A stretch of DNA of 64,000 nucleotides from Crocinitomicaceae bacterium (GCA_017983465.1 JAGOBK010000001.1:186001-250000); one strand, 5' to 3'; counted from the first letter of the stretch, positions 17,901 through 26,858 are shown. Program-made: numbers and translations. The notes: generated by a model from the letters alone, not told the origin.

Positions 17901-18176
17901 GTGGATAAGATCTTAGCAAAGCAAATTGAAGGGGTGGTGGATACCACAAGTGCACAGGTCATTGAAGGTGTGAAAACCTTCAGTGACCCACTGCATGTAC
18001 TCAATATGCAGGATCGCAATTTTGCCGGCATGCGCATCGATGGTCTTTTTATCTACTGGTTGCGCGACTTTCAACAGCTTGATGACGTGGGAAACATCCG
18101 TCTGGGATTTGATCCACGCACCGGCGCATTTGCCTTGCAGCAATTCACTAAGCAATGGGAAAACATAACACTTTAA
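17901..18176 (+). CDS. Short fibre-like protein sharing the KQIEG anchor
   Basis: About 91 residues from a GTG start at 17901, 2 bp after the previous stop (a TTG 12 bp upstream would overlap the previous gene). The N-terminus DKILAKQIEGVVDTTSAQ shares the KQIEG anchor with the preceding fibre, then carries VIEGVKTFSD, common in phage fibre modules. The rest (MQDRNFAGMRIDGLFIYWL) is short and may bind the base of the spike or act as a second fibre. It is much shorter than its neighbour. Confidence 0.5.
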   Translation: MDKILAKQIEGVVDTTSAQVIEGVKTFSDPLHVLNMQDRNFAGMRIDGLFIYWLRDFQQLDDVGNIRLGFDPRTGAFALQQFTKQWENITL

Positions 18177-18179
18177 ACC

Positions 18180-18449
18180 ATGAATAATCAGACAAGATTC
18201 AAACTCACGCTTTTTGCAGCTGCATTTCTAGCCTTGGTAACACTTTTGGCTATTGGCTCTAAAATGGAAACCGTTGCAACGGCTGCTATTGCTGGCATCA
18301 TGACGATTCTTTCAGCTTACATCTGGTCACAAACTCAAAGACCCTCACACAATGAATATGCTTCTAAACGTACTCAAAAGTCCCGTAGTGCAAAGACTGA
18401 TAGGACTGCTCGTAGTGCTCGGCGCGATCACGCTTCTTTGGAAAAGTAA
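18180..18449 (+). CDS. Holin-like two-segment membrane protein
   Basis: An 89-residue protein with two close hydrophobic segments (about residues 8-25 and 30-50) and a long, strongly basic C-terminal tail. This matches small holins that open the inner membrane at lysis. Its last 98 bases overlap the start of the next gene in a different frame, so those bases code for two proteins. Position next to a spanin-like gene and a transglycosylase supports a lysis module. Holins cannot be identified firmly by sequence. Confidence 0.5.
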   Translation: MNNQTRFKLTLFAAAFLALVTLLAIGSKMETVATAAIAGIMTILSAYIWSQTQRPSHNEYASKRTQKSRSAKTDRTARSARRDHASLEK

Positions 18450-18969
18450 CCAGCGCTTTCATGCGGATAACAAGCGACTAAGTGCTAATCTCCAGGCTAT
18501 GGGGACGGAACTAACGTTGGTAAAAACCAAGAGTGGCCAACTGGCTGCTCAAAGTGATTTACTGGTGCTTCAAACCAAAGAGTTAAAGAAACTCTTTCCA
18601 AAGGAAGTGAAGCAAATTGAAAACTTGGGTGTCAAGGTCAATAAGACCGCGCAGTACAGTACAACGGTAGTGGAAACCAAAACAAATGTCCTTACAACAC
18701 TAAGAGATAGTATTGTTTTAGACACCGTTCACGTGAGTGTTTTTGATTATCAGAATCAGTGGTACAAAATCCGAGGGGTGATTGAAAAAGACACGCAGCG
18801 CCTTGTGATTAAATCCACCGATACGCTCACTCAGGTGCTTTATCTAGGAGAGCGCCAAAAGCCCTGGCTTTGGGTCTTTTCACCACGAAAAATTCAGCAA
18901 AGGGTCAGTGTATCAAATCCCAATGCAACGATCAAGTATAGTCAAACCATACAAATTCAAAAACCATGA
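18352..18969 (+). CDS. Single-TM coiled-coil protein, Rz/spanin-like (resembles DUF6549)
   Basis: A 205-residue protein with one membrane segment (about residues 15-32, LIGLLVVLGAITLLW) and a periplasmic part. Residues 35-100 form a coiled coil, followed by beta-rich sequence (IVLDTVHVSVFDYQNQWYKI). This is the layout of Bacteroidetes phage proteins of the Rz or DUF6549 type, thought to act in lysis. The overlap with the preceding holin-like gene is typical of lysis cassettes. A different envelope role is possible. Confidence 0.55.
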   Translation: MNMLLNVLKSPVVQRLIGLLVVLGAITLLWKSNQRFHADNKRLSANLQAMGTELTLVKTKSGQLAAQSDLLVLQTKELKKLFPKEVKQIENLGVKVNKTAQYSTTVVETKTNVLTTLRDSIVLDTVHVSVFDYQNQWYKIRGVIEKDTQRLVIKSTDTLTQVLYLGERQKPWLWVFSPRKIQQRVSVSNPNATIKYSQTIQIQKP

Positions 18970-19124
18970 ACAAATTAATCCTTGGAGCTGCGGCAGCAAT
19001 TGCCCTGTATGCCTTCACAAAGAAGAAAGGTTCTACTACTGGAACCGACACCTCCAACTCGAGCGATCCTGCTGTGACCGCTACTCAGAAAGCAACCCGT
19101 TCAGTAACCTTTTACAAAGCATAA
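18966..19124 (+). CDS. Small single-TM protein of island
   Basis: A 52-residue protein starting MNKLILGAAAAIALYAFTKK: one short hydrophobic segment at the N-terminus, two to three Lys, then a Ser/Thr-rich hydrophilic tail. It overlaps the previous gene by 4 bp and ends 2 bp before the next ATG. It resembles other short anchored proteins of the island, such as the N-terminus of the LEA-like gene product. Function unknown. Confidence 0.5.
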   Translation: MNKLILGAAAAIALYAFTKKKGSTTGTDTSNSSDPAVTATQKATRSVTFYKA

Positions 19125-19126
19125 TC

Positions 19127-19798
19127 ATGGCAGAACTAGCAGTACCCATTCCAATGACACCGCGTACATTCTACACAGACACGGCCTTGTCACAAAACAA
19201 GGCGAAGATGGATGCGATTGGTAAGACTTTCTACAAAGAGATCAAACAAGCCGAGACCTTGACCAAGGTGCCTGGATCGTTGATACTTTCTTTGATTTTC
19301 ACTGAAAGTGGAGGTCGTCCTGCGGTCGTGAGTTCAGCAAATGCCGTTGGACTGATGCAAATGAAAACCCAAACGGCAAACGACATCATTTACTGGGAAA
19401 ACAAAGCAGGAAGACTAAGCGCTGAAGAACTCGCTATTCTTAAAAAGCATTTGGGGGAGCGAGTTAACGGGCCCTTGAAACAAAAGTACTTGTCGCATAA
19501 AATCAAAGAGAACAATTATACGGGTAACGTCATAGTTAAGGCTGATTTGATGAAGCCAGAACTCAACGTCTTGTTAGGTTCGATGTATCTCGGAATCCTG
19601 ATGGATCAACACCAAGAAGGAGAAGTATTGAGACTAGATAAAGTACTTGTTCGCTACAACCAAGGCTATTTCTTTAAGCCAGGAACGGGAAGTGTGGAGC
19701 AAACATTGGATCTGGTGAAAGGCAAAAGCAAGGAAGCGTATTCCTACATCTTAAAAGTGGTGGGTAAAAATGGACTTTTGGAAACTCAAGGTAAGTAG
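19127..19798 (+). CDS. Lytic transglycosylase
   Basis: A 223-residue peptidoglycan-cleaving enzyme from the ATG at 19127; an upstream open stretch in this frame overlaps two other genes and is not used. The SLT-type motif LILSLIFTESGGRPAVVSSANAVG gives the catalytic Glu near 59, followed by GLMQMK. The C-terminal part has the usual VRYNQGYFF motif. No signal peptide, so it is either carried in the particle or exported by the holin. It is the second cell-wall hydrolase in the island. Confidence 0.85.
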   Translation: MAELAVPIPMTPRTFYTDTALSQNKAKMDAIGKTFYKEIKQAETLTKVPGSLILSLIFTESGGRPAVVSSANAVGLMQMKTQTANDIIYWENKAGRLSAEELAILKKHLGERVNGPLKQKYLSHKIKENNYTGNVIVKADLMKPELNVLLGSMYLGILMDQHQEGEVLRLDKVLVRYNQGYFFKPGTGSVEQTLDLVKGKSKEAYSYILKVVGKNGLLETQGK

Positions 19799-20556
19799 TG
19801 GATCAACATGCGCTGAATACTGAAATTGAGGCTTTTATCCATAGAAAAGACAAAGCCAAAGAAGCGTACAGCGCGACTGATAAGACATACATTGCAAAAT
19901 TTGGCGGAGCTGGAGGTCAAGGCAGCAAAGGTGCATCAGGCGAAGGCTTGCTTTATGAGTTTTTCACCCCAGATTATATCTGTGAATTGATGTGGATGCT
20001 TGCCGATCGTTACGGCTACAACTCCAAGGGAACAGTATTAGAACCAAGTCTCGGAACAGGAAACTTTCTAAAATGGGCACCGGATCTTTCGAAGTGCTAT
20101 GGTTTTGAGATCAACCCGACTTCAAAGAGAATTTGTGAGATTCTATATCCAGAGGCTAAGATTTATGAGGGGTACTTTGAAACTGCCTTTTTACAAGCCC
20201 CGCGCTTCACGCAGCGTTTGAAAAGCCCCTTGACTTGGCTTAGCGGTTATCCATTTTCACTTGTCATTGGAAATCCTCCTTATGGCAAATACAAGAACAT
20301 TTACAGCAGCTATTTTCCAAAGCCGAAGATGCACCAAATAGAACTGTTTTTCATGTATTACTCCCTACAACTCTTAAAGCCCGGTGGGCTATTGGTGTTT
20401 ATAACGGGTAGTAATTTTCTAAGAAACGGTATTAGCTACCAGGGAGAGAAAATGGAGCTAGAAAAGCTTTGTGACTTGGTAGATGCCTACCGTCTACCAC
20501 CGGTTTTTAGCAGTACCAAAGTGCCAACGGACATCATTGTATTAAAACGAAAATAA
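19798..20556 (+). CDS. N6-adenine DNA methyltransferase
   Basis: A 252-residue enzyme that transfers methyl from S-adenosylmethionine to adenine N6. Motif I (VLEPSLGTGNFLKW) lies near 82-95 and the catalytic motif IV NPPYG near 160. The GTG start overlaps the TAG stop of the previous gene. It is short and has no target-recognition domain, and a 1223-residue helicase follows two genes later. In phage P1 DarB and in plasmid relatives these two activities are fused in one anti-restriction protein; here they are separate. Confidence 0.85.
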   Translation: MDQHALNTEIEAFIHRKDKAKEAYSATDKTYIAKFGGAGGQGSKGASGEGLLYEFFTPDYICELMWMLADRYGYNSKGTVLEPSLGTGNFLKWAPDLSKCYGFEINPTSKRICEILYPEAKIYEGYFETAFLQAPRFTQRLKSPLTWLSGYPFSLVIGNPPYGKYKNIYSSYFPKPKMHQIELFFMYYSLQLLKPGGLLVFITGSNFLRNGISYQGEKMELEKLCDLVDAYRLPPVFSSTKVPTDIIVLKRK

Positions 20557-20557
20557 C

Positions 20558-21316
20558 ATGGCCTACAAAACAAACCAAGTAAAACCGCAGATGGTTTTTG
20601 ACAAAGACACGTATTCGGAGCTCGAGAAGGAGCTGGATACCATAGAGGCGCAGTTCAAGGTGCGTGAAATTGAAATCACCTTCAATAAGGAAGCACTATT
20701 CTTTGGTGACATTAAATCCTCTATGGATGTCTATATGTTCTTGAAAAATAGAATTTTGAAAGGCATTGAAGTCCAGGAGCACTTTATTGCCATTTTTTTA
20801 AGTCAGGCCAATAAAATCATTGGCTATTACCACCATTCAACAGGAACGATCAATGCTACGATGGTAGATGTGGAATTACTCACAGCCGTGGCGGTCAAAA
20901 CCTTGGCAAAGGCAGTGATTATCTCACACAATCACCCAAGCGGAAATCTTACCCCGTCTGATGCCGATAAGAGCCTGACAAGAAACATTGTTAAAGCGCT
21001 CAAATACTTTGATATCTCACTTTTGGATCACATCATTGTGACTAAAAACGGCTACTATTCCTTTAATGAAAAAGGAGAAGGCAGCATCATGGGTTACGTT
21101 CCAAAACTAAGCCCACAGGAGCTTAGACTTCGCGAAGAAATACTTTCTCAGCTCAAAAGAGTAACCGAGGCCAATGCACCCAACTTGTATGAAATGATGC
21201 AGTCGCCACAAGGCTATGAGCAAGTGGAACAAATGGTCATTGACAAGGTGTTGCACGATCAAATGGTGCCAGCAGCCGTCATTCCACTTTTAGAAACTGA
21301 ACTTACGATGATCTAA
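20558..21316 (+). CDS. JAB domain protein, RadC-like
   Basis: A 252-residue protein with a JAB/MPN (RadC-type) domain. Zinc-binding residues are in HNHPSGNLTPSDAD near 125-138, preceded by a long strand region (AIFLSQANKIIGYYHHSTGTI). JAB proteins of this kind are common on plasmids and phages of Bacteroidetes but their molecular function is unclear. N-terminal and C-terminal extensions of about 60 and 70 residues are helical. It lies between the methylase and helicase, probably acting with them. Confidence 0.8.
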   Translation: MAYKTNQVKPQMVFDKDTYSELEKELDTIEAQFKVREIEITFNKEALFFGDIKSSMDVYMFLKNRILKGIEVQEHFIAIFLSQANKIIGYYHHSTGTINATMVDVELLTAVAVKTLAKAVIISHNHPSGNLTPSDADKSLTRNIVKALKYFDISLLDHIIVTKNGYYSFNEKGEGSIMGYVPKLSPQELRLREEILSQLKRVTEANAPNLYEMMQSPQGYEQVEQMVIDKVLHDQMVPAAVIPLLETELTMI

Positions 21317-21699
21317 TGCACGCGGTAAGCCCGACATATCTTCGTGCGCGCTTGGATTTCATCCGTGAGAAACTCACCATTGCCACGGAATTGGAAGCTG
21401 CCTTGCTTCGCAATGGTGTTTTCTATGACCAGAAATCCATTGAGCAAAAGGCAAAGTCCAAAGCATATCCAACCTCGCCATTGAGTTTCACGGAGCTCTG
21501 CACATTCAATACCTGGTTTGTGCTGCATCCTGAAAAAGTATGTGGTGTAGAAAAGACCAATTCAAGTAAGGAATTCCCGGTAACGATTCAAGGTGATAAG
21601 TCTAAAATACTAGCTGCAATCCAAAAACAAGAAAGCTATTCGCTCATCGAAATAGAGGCCTTGGCACTCGAATATGAACTTCAAATCAATCAATTATGA
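21316..21699 (+). CDS. Hypothetical protein between JAB protein and helicase
   Basis: A 127-residue soluble protein. ATG at 21316 overlaps the preceding stop by one base and its TGA overlaps the helicase ATG by four, so it is coupled to both. It has predicted helical segments, including DFIREKLTIATELEAALLR and a C-terminal ALEYELQINQL, similar to the helicase C-terminus (ALAFELELKLL). This may be a shared tail motif. No known family. Confidence 0.5.
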   Translation: MHAVSPTYLRARLDFIREKLTIATELEAALLRNGVFYDQKSIEQKAKSKAYPTSPLSFTELCTFNTWFVLHPEKVCGVEKTNSSKEFPVTIQGDKSKILAAIQKQESYSLIEIEALALEYELQINQL

Positions 21700-24600
21700 G
21701 TTACTTAAAATCAGTTGCTAACATTCAAAATTTAGGCGCTTTAAACGCATATACTTCAATCAATTTAAGAAGTAAATCACAAGCTCTTGACAACGTACTC
21801 AAACAGGTCGATGCGCTCAAAGGCTTGGGGTCGACAGAAGGCAAAAAACTCTCTTTTGAGGACGTCATGGCCAAATACAACCAAGGCATAACTGAGCCTG
21901 AAATCAAGGCTTGGGTGTGGTACAAACAGCACCAAGGTATTCCGATGAATGGTTGGGAGGCCTACCATCTGGAGGGTACTGGTAGGGTCTTGATCTCACA
22001 GCTGCACACACTGGTTAGACAAGGTGCTTTATTTTACCACGCTGGCGAAATGATGCCTTTTCCTATTTATACCTATGGCAATATGTACGACAGGCTTCAG
22101 CAGCTCGAGGTGGACAAAAATGAAATCCTTGAATATTTTGGTGAAGAGGTGTACAATCAACACAAAGAAGCACTGGAAAAAGCAAAGCCAGAGCTACTTT
22201 CGGTAGAAAACCCCGATGAGAAGGAGCGTCCAATTATTACGGCGATTTCTGACTTTGCAATTAACCCCGATTTGTACAGTATTACGGGTGTTCGCGAAGA
22301 GTTTATGGATTTGGAAAACTCCGAAGAACTTAGAAAGGTCAATGGTAAAATCGAGCGCAAAAAGGACAGTGATAAGATTCGCATTCGCTTTGATGGAGAG
22401 ACCAAATACACCTTGCAAAATGTGTTTGTCAAATGGTTGTTTACACTCAATCCAGACACTGATTTTGAAAAGAGTTCCTCAATTGATATAGCAGATTATT
22501 ACATTGCCAATAAAGCCTTACGCGATGATCGCTTGACAAAAGAAGAGAAGGCAGAGCTTCGGGCAAATGCACGAATCGAAGGAGAAAAGCTCTTTTCAAG
22601 ATTTTTACACGAAGTACTGGCTTTTGAAGATCAGCAAAAACTCAATTTTACTTGGAACCGAGTTTACAACGGACAGTCGGATATCAATTACTCAAAGGTT
22701 CCCATTGGCTTTGAGTGTTCGGCTCGTTTTAAGTCCGGAATTCTTCAAATCACAGACATTCAGCGCCAAGGAGTAGCCTTTATGGAGGCTATGGGATCCG
22801 GTATCAACGCTTTTGATGTAGGTGTTGGAAAAACCATGACAGCCATTGTAAACCTTGCTCATAACTTGTATTCAGGCAAATGCAAACGACCTTTGGTAGT
22901 TGTTCCAAAGCCAACTTACAAGAAGTGGATGAATGAAATCATTGGCTACACCGATCGAAAAACGGGTGAGTTCGTACCAGGAGTGCTTTCACACACCGGA
23001 ATCACAGTCAATGACTGGTTCAACTTAGGAACAGACATCGTAGAGAAAATCAATCTCAATAAGGCCGTTCCCGAGAAATCCATCACGATGGTGACTTACG
23101 AAGGATTCAAGCGCCTTGGGTTTGGAAAGTCCGTATCGGATGAACTCTTCACAGAGCTCGTCAACATTCTTGGGCAATCCAAAGAGAAGTCCAACCGAGA
23201 CAAAGAAATCGAATACCAGAAGTTTCGTGAAATGATTGGTGTGGGACTCAAAAACACCATTGCAGATATTGACATTCTAGGCTTTGACTATGCGGTGATT
23301 GACGAGGCGCACCGATGTAAGAATGTATTTAGCCAGGTGAAAAGTGATGATGAAGGAAACAAACGCTACAACATTCAGTCAGCTACTTCTGAAACAGGTC
23401 AAAAGGCCTTTTTGATTCTGAGTTTCATACAAAGAAAGTACGGTCGTAACACCATGCTTTTGACAGCCACGCCGTTTTCTAATTCACCTTTGGAAATCTA
23501 TTCCATGTTGTCACTCGTTGCCTATGATTCATTAAGGGATAACGGCATTTTGAACCTCGATACCTTCTTTGATTTGTTTGTTTTACCAACCGTGGAATGG
23601 ACAGCCAATTACAAAGAAGAAATTGTCGAGAAGGAAGTGATTAAAAGCTTCACTAATCGACGCGTACTTCAAAAACTCATCTATAACCACATCCTTTACA
23701 AAACAGGTGAAGAAGCCGGTGTGGTTCGGCCAAAGAAAATCAATTTGCCTTTGCTCTATGACTTTGAGAACACAAAGCAAAGACTACCAAAGGACAAGCA
23801 GGTCTTGACCTACATTAACATGACGCCAAAGCAGCGCACGAACCAAGATGGTATTGTGGCGATGGCCAAGAAATCTACTCAGGGAAAACTCGATATGGGT
23901 AATTTGTTCCGCGCTCTGGCTTACAGTTTGGATAACGCGCTATCACCATATCTACTCAACGGTACACCAGAAGACTACAAGGAGTTTGTGACAGAAAGTC
24001 CAAAGATTGCTTATGTCATGGACTGTATTGCAACAGTCAAAAAATGGCACGAAGACCATAAAGAAACAGCCAGTGGACAAGTCATTTACATGAATCGAGG
24101 TAAGCAGTTTTTCCCTTTGGTGAAAGAATACCTGGAGAAAGAGATCGGTTACAAAAAGGGTGTGATGTATGATCGTACACGCGTTGACGAAGTGGAGATC
24201 ATCAGTTCTGAAATCAACGACACTAGAAAGGAGCTTATCAAAGAAGCATTCTTGGATGGAGTTGTGAAAATCATCATTGGAACGGCTACCATTCGTGAAG
24301 GAATTGATTTACAAAAGCGCGGAACAGTTATTTACAACTGTTATCCGGAGTGGAATCCAACGGACATTCGCCAATTAGAAGGCCGGATCTGGAGACAAGG
24401 GAATCAATTCCAGTATGTGCGCATCGTCATGCCTTTGGTGCAGGATTCCATGGATGTGTTCGTATTTCAAAAGCTCGAAGAAAAGACCTCGCGAATCAAT
24501 GACATTTGGTTCAGGGGAGATAGAGGGAATGTGCTTGATCTGGAAAGCATGGATCCTGAGGAAATCAAACTCGCTTTGATCACCGACGTGGATAGATTAG

Positions 24601-25367
24601 TTGCCATGTTCTTTGATCAGGCCAAGGAGAATCTGAACCGTGATTACAAGCGCGTGAATTTAGCTATTGACACTTTGAAAGCTGTTCAAAATGACATTCG
24701 CGACTACACTACTTATCGTGAAAAGTCCCTGAATTGCATCAAAGCCTTTCATACGACTTTACTCAATTCTACATTCTTACAAGAAACACCCAAAGTGGCC
24801 ATCGATGGCGAAGTGGTCAATAAAAGTGTCAAGAAAGCAAAGGAGCTTAAAGAAGAGATTGAAGTACTATTAAACGCTACAGACCAGCAAGATAAGGACA
24901 TCATTTCTATGGGAAGAAAAATTGATGCGTCCTATGCCTTACTTGGCCTTTATTTCTCACAAGGATACTATGTGACATACTTCAAAGAATACGTGAGTAA
25001 AGTCCGCAAAACTGAGCGCACCTTGCTCAAGCCAAAGGGTTATTCGCTAACAAGTGACCTAAGCCCAGTAATGGCGCAATATGAAGCAGACAAGCAAGCC
25101 ATCATAGCACAATCAGAGCTGTATAAAGGAGATCAGAACTCACCAAAGTGGCAAGAGCTGAAGGTAGAAATCCAAGCCAAAAAATCAGCATTGCAAGTCG
25201 AAGGACGAAGTGCTCAGGCGCGAGCTGAAGAATTCAATCGATTGAATTATTTACTGGAATACCGCACCAATCTCACGCCGGTTAAAGCAACACCAGCAAT
25301 AGCCCTAAATGAACTTGAACTAGAAGCATTGGCATTTGAACTTGAATTAAAACTTTTAAATTTTTAG
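21696..25367 (+). CDS. Giant SF2 (SNF2/DarB-type) helicase
   Basis: A 1223-residue protein. An SF2 helicase core starts with Walker A DVGVGKTMTAIVN near residue 375, DEAH (VIDEAHRCKN) near 535 and the motif III LLTATPFSNS near 588. The second domain has GTATIREGIDLQKRG near 862 and the motif VI-like RQLEGRIWRQGNQ near 892. N-terminal 350 residues have no recognised domain, and the C-terminal 250 are helical. With the neighbouring methylase this matches the two halves of DarB-type anti-restriction proteins, which are packaged and enter the cell with DNA. Size and context exclude an ordinary chromatin remodeller. Confidence 0.85.
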   Translation: MSYLKSVANIQNLGALNAYTSINLRSKSQALDNVLKQVDALKGLGSTEGKKLSFEDVMAKYNQGITEPEIKAWVWYKQHQGIPMNGWEAYHLEGTGRVLISQLHTLVRQGALFYHAGEMMPFPIYTYGNMYDRLQQLEVDKNEILEYFGEEVYNQHKEALEKAKPELLSVENPDEKERPIITAISDFAINPDLYSITGVREEFMDLENSEELRKVNGKIERKKDSDKIRIRFDGETKYTLQNVFVKWLFTLNPDTDFEKSSSIDIADYYIANKALRDDRLTKEEKAELRANARIEGEKLFSRFLHEVLAFEDQQKLNFTWNRVYNGQSDINYSKVPIGFECSARFKSGILQITDIQRQGVAFMEAMGSGINAFDVGVGKTMTAIVNLAHNLYSGKCKRPLVVVPKPTYKKWMNEIIGYTDRKTGEFVPGVLSHTGITVNDWFNLGTDIVEKINLNKAVPEKSITMVTYEGFKRLGFGKSVSDELFTELVNILGQSKEKSNRDKEIEYQKFREMIGVGLKNTIADIDILGFDYAVIDEAHRCKNVFSQVKSDDEGNKRYNIQSATSETGQKAFLILSFIQRKYGRNTMLLTATPFSNSPLEIYSMLSLVAYDSLRDNGILNLDTFFDLFVLPTVEWTANYKEEIVEKEVIKSFTNRRVLQKLIYNHILYKTGEEAGVVRPKKINLPLLYDFENTKQRLPKDKQVLTYINMTPKQRTNQDGIVAMAKKSTQGKLDMGNLFRALAYSLDNALSPYLLNGTPEDYKEFVTESPKIAYVMDCIATVKKWHEDHKETASGQVIYMNRGKQFFPLVKEYLEKEIGYKKGVMYDRTRVDEVEIISSEINDTRKELIKEAFLDGVVKIIIGTATIREGIDLQKRGTVIYNCYPEWNPTDIRQLEGRIWRQGNQFQYVRIVMPLVQDSMDVFVFQKLEEKTSRINDIWFRGDRGNVLDLESMDPEEIKLALITDVDRLVAMFFDQAKENLNRDYKRVNLAIDTLKAVQNDIRDYTTYREKSLNCIKAFHTTLLNSTFLQETPKVAIDGEVVNKSVKKAKELKEEIEVLLNATDQQDKDIISMGRKIDASYALLGLYFSQGYYVTYFKEYVSKVRKTERTLLKPKGYSLTSDLSPVMAQYEADKQAIIAQSELYKGDQNSPKWQELKVEIQAKKSALQVEGRSAQARAEEFNRLNYLLEYRTNLTPVKATPAIALNELELEALAFELELKLLNF

Positions 25368-25370
25368 ACC

Positions 25371-26801
25371 ATGTTAAACACAACAAACTACTTTCAAAAA
25401 ACATCAAACATCGACTGGGAAAATGTTCCAGAAGCACTTGCAAAAGGACACCGTTTGGTGGAGGGCGCATCACAAGAAAACTGGAGTCCATACCGAACCA
25501 ATGAGAACATCAAGCGCGTGGTGGATGCTTATTTCAAAAAGCTCGATGAATATATGGCTCAAAATCCTGTGAAGCCATCCGGTGACAAGAAAGCGCCGGT
25601 GAAAACTGCTACTTCAAAGCCTGTGAAGAAAGTTAGTACTCCGGTTAAAAAAGCAGCTCCTGTAATTACATACAAAACTGATAATGTTGAGCACCTTGAT
25701 ACCGACGTTCAGTTCATCAAGCGCTATGCTGCCATGCATGGAAAGGTGAAAAGCCAGGCGCAAATCTTGACCTTGATCCACAGCCTTCAAAAAGCGATTT
25801 TGGAAAGACGGATTCGTAAAACGTCAACCTATGCCAAGGAAATCGAAACCATGCAGCAGCAATTGATTTCATGCTATGAGCAAATGGGGGAGATGGCTGA
25901 AATCAAAATTGACGCTAAGAACCTCAAGCGCTATTTGGAGATTGCGCATAGTCAAGCAGGGATGTTGTCCATTTCACTCTTAAAAGCCTACGTTTCCTTA
26001 AATGGTAAGCGAGACATCAAAGACAAGGCTGAGCGCTTGTTTAATCGCATCAAAAAAGCTGTAGAACAAGGAAAGATCACAAAGTCTGATAAATACGCTA
26101 CAAAGCTTGATGATGCCTTTCAAACGCTCAAAACCTTCATTGATGGCCAATCAAAAATGCTCAACATCAACAAAGCACAACTCAATGGCCTCATGGGCAT
26201 AGTCGGTGGTGAATTGTTTCCAAAGAACAAAGGTGTTTCTGGAATGGATGACAATGGCATGATTGTAAACTCTGGAGAGCTCTTAAAAATGGATTTTCAA
26301 ACCATTGGTCTTCAAGGGAAATACCGAGAACTCATAGGTGATCCGAGTGTTGGATTCTTTGCTATGGTGTTTGGGCTTCCAAAATCAGGAAAATCAACCA
26401 TGTGTCTGGATTTTGCCAATCACTTAGCAGCTAATCATGGCAAGGTGTTATACTGCGCCATAGAAGAAGGATTTGGCTACACGCTCAAAGAGAAAATTGA
26501 GCGCCTAAAAGCAAATCACCCGAACTTGTATGTCACAGATCGCGTTCCGGAACACCTGGATCAATTTCAATTTGTATTCATTGACAGTGTTTCCAAAGCA
26601 GGCCTTGAAGTAAGCGACATGGACGAAATGCGCAAAATGAATCCGAATACTTCATTCATTTTCATTTACCATACGACCAAGGAAGGAAAATTTAGAGGTG
26701 TAAATGCACATGCGCATGAAGTAGATGTGATTATCGAAGTGGAAAAAGGCAAAGCGACTTCAACGGGAAGGTTTAATGCTGGTGGGAGTGTGGGGGTGTA
26801 A
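25371..26801 (+). CDS. RecA-like (AAA_25/RadA-type) ATPase, last gene of island
   Basis: A 476-residue ATPase. The N-terminal 250 residues contain a Lys/Pro/Val-rich linker (about 60-90) and helical segments. A RecA-type core has Walker A GLPKSGKST near 333-341, Walker B-like QFVFIDSVSKA near 400, and the RadA-like IYHTTKEGKFRG near 435 and HEVDVIIEVEKG near 452. The C-terminus NAGGSVGV resembles the end of plasmid replicative ATPases. It could serve in replication or DNA packaging. It does not look like the FtsK/HerA packaging ATPases of known tailless phages. Confidence 0.75.
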   Translation: MLNTTNYFQKTSNIDWENVPEALAKGHRLVEGASQENWSPYRTNENIKRVVDAYFKKLDEYMAQNPVKPSGDKKAPVKTATSKPVKKVSTPVKKAAPVITYKTDNVEHLDTDVQFIKRYAAMHGKVKSQAQILTLIHSLQKAILERRIRKTSTYAKEIETMQQQLISCYEQMGEMAEIKIDAKNLKRYLEIAHSQAGMLSISLLKAYVSLNGKRDIKDKAERLFNRIKKAVEQGKITKSDKYATKLDDAFQTLKTFIDGQSKMLNINKAQLNGLMGIVGGELFPKNKGVSGMDDNGMIVNSGELLKMDFQTIGLQGKYRELIGDPSVGFFAMVFGLPKSGKSTMCLDFANHLAANHGKVLYCAIEEGFGYTLKEKIERLKANHPNLYVTDRVPEHLDQFQFVFIDSVSKAGLEVSDMDEMRKMNPNTSFIFIYHTTKEGKFRGVNAHAHEVDVIIEVEKGKATSTGRFNAGGSVGV

Positions 26802-26858
26802 AATAAATTTATCTTTATGTCGAACTAAATAATAAACTGATTGCTATTCTAAAAATAT

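Noticed and set aside
18908..19126. Long upstream extension of the lytic transglycosylase
   Set aside because: It overlaps the spanin-like gene and a 52-residue gene in other frames; the ATG at 19127 follows the previous stop by 2 bp, as elsewhere in the island.
8990..26801. Gene transfer agent or tailed-prophage interpretation of the island
   Set aside because: No terminase, portal, major tail, tape-measure or baseplate protein is visible among the genes, and none is long enough to be a tape measure except the helicase, which has clear helicase motifs.
8990..26801. Conjugative plasmid interpretation
   Set aside because: Relaxase, coupling protein and Tra genes are absent, while fibre- and lysis-like genes are present. 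The methylase-JAB-helicase module alone would also fit a plasmid, so this remains a minor alternative.
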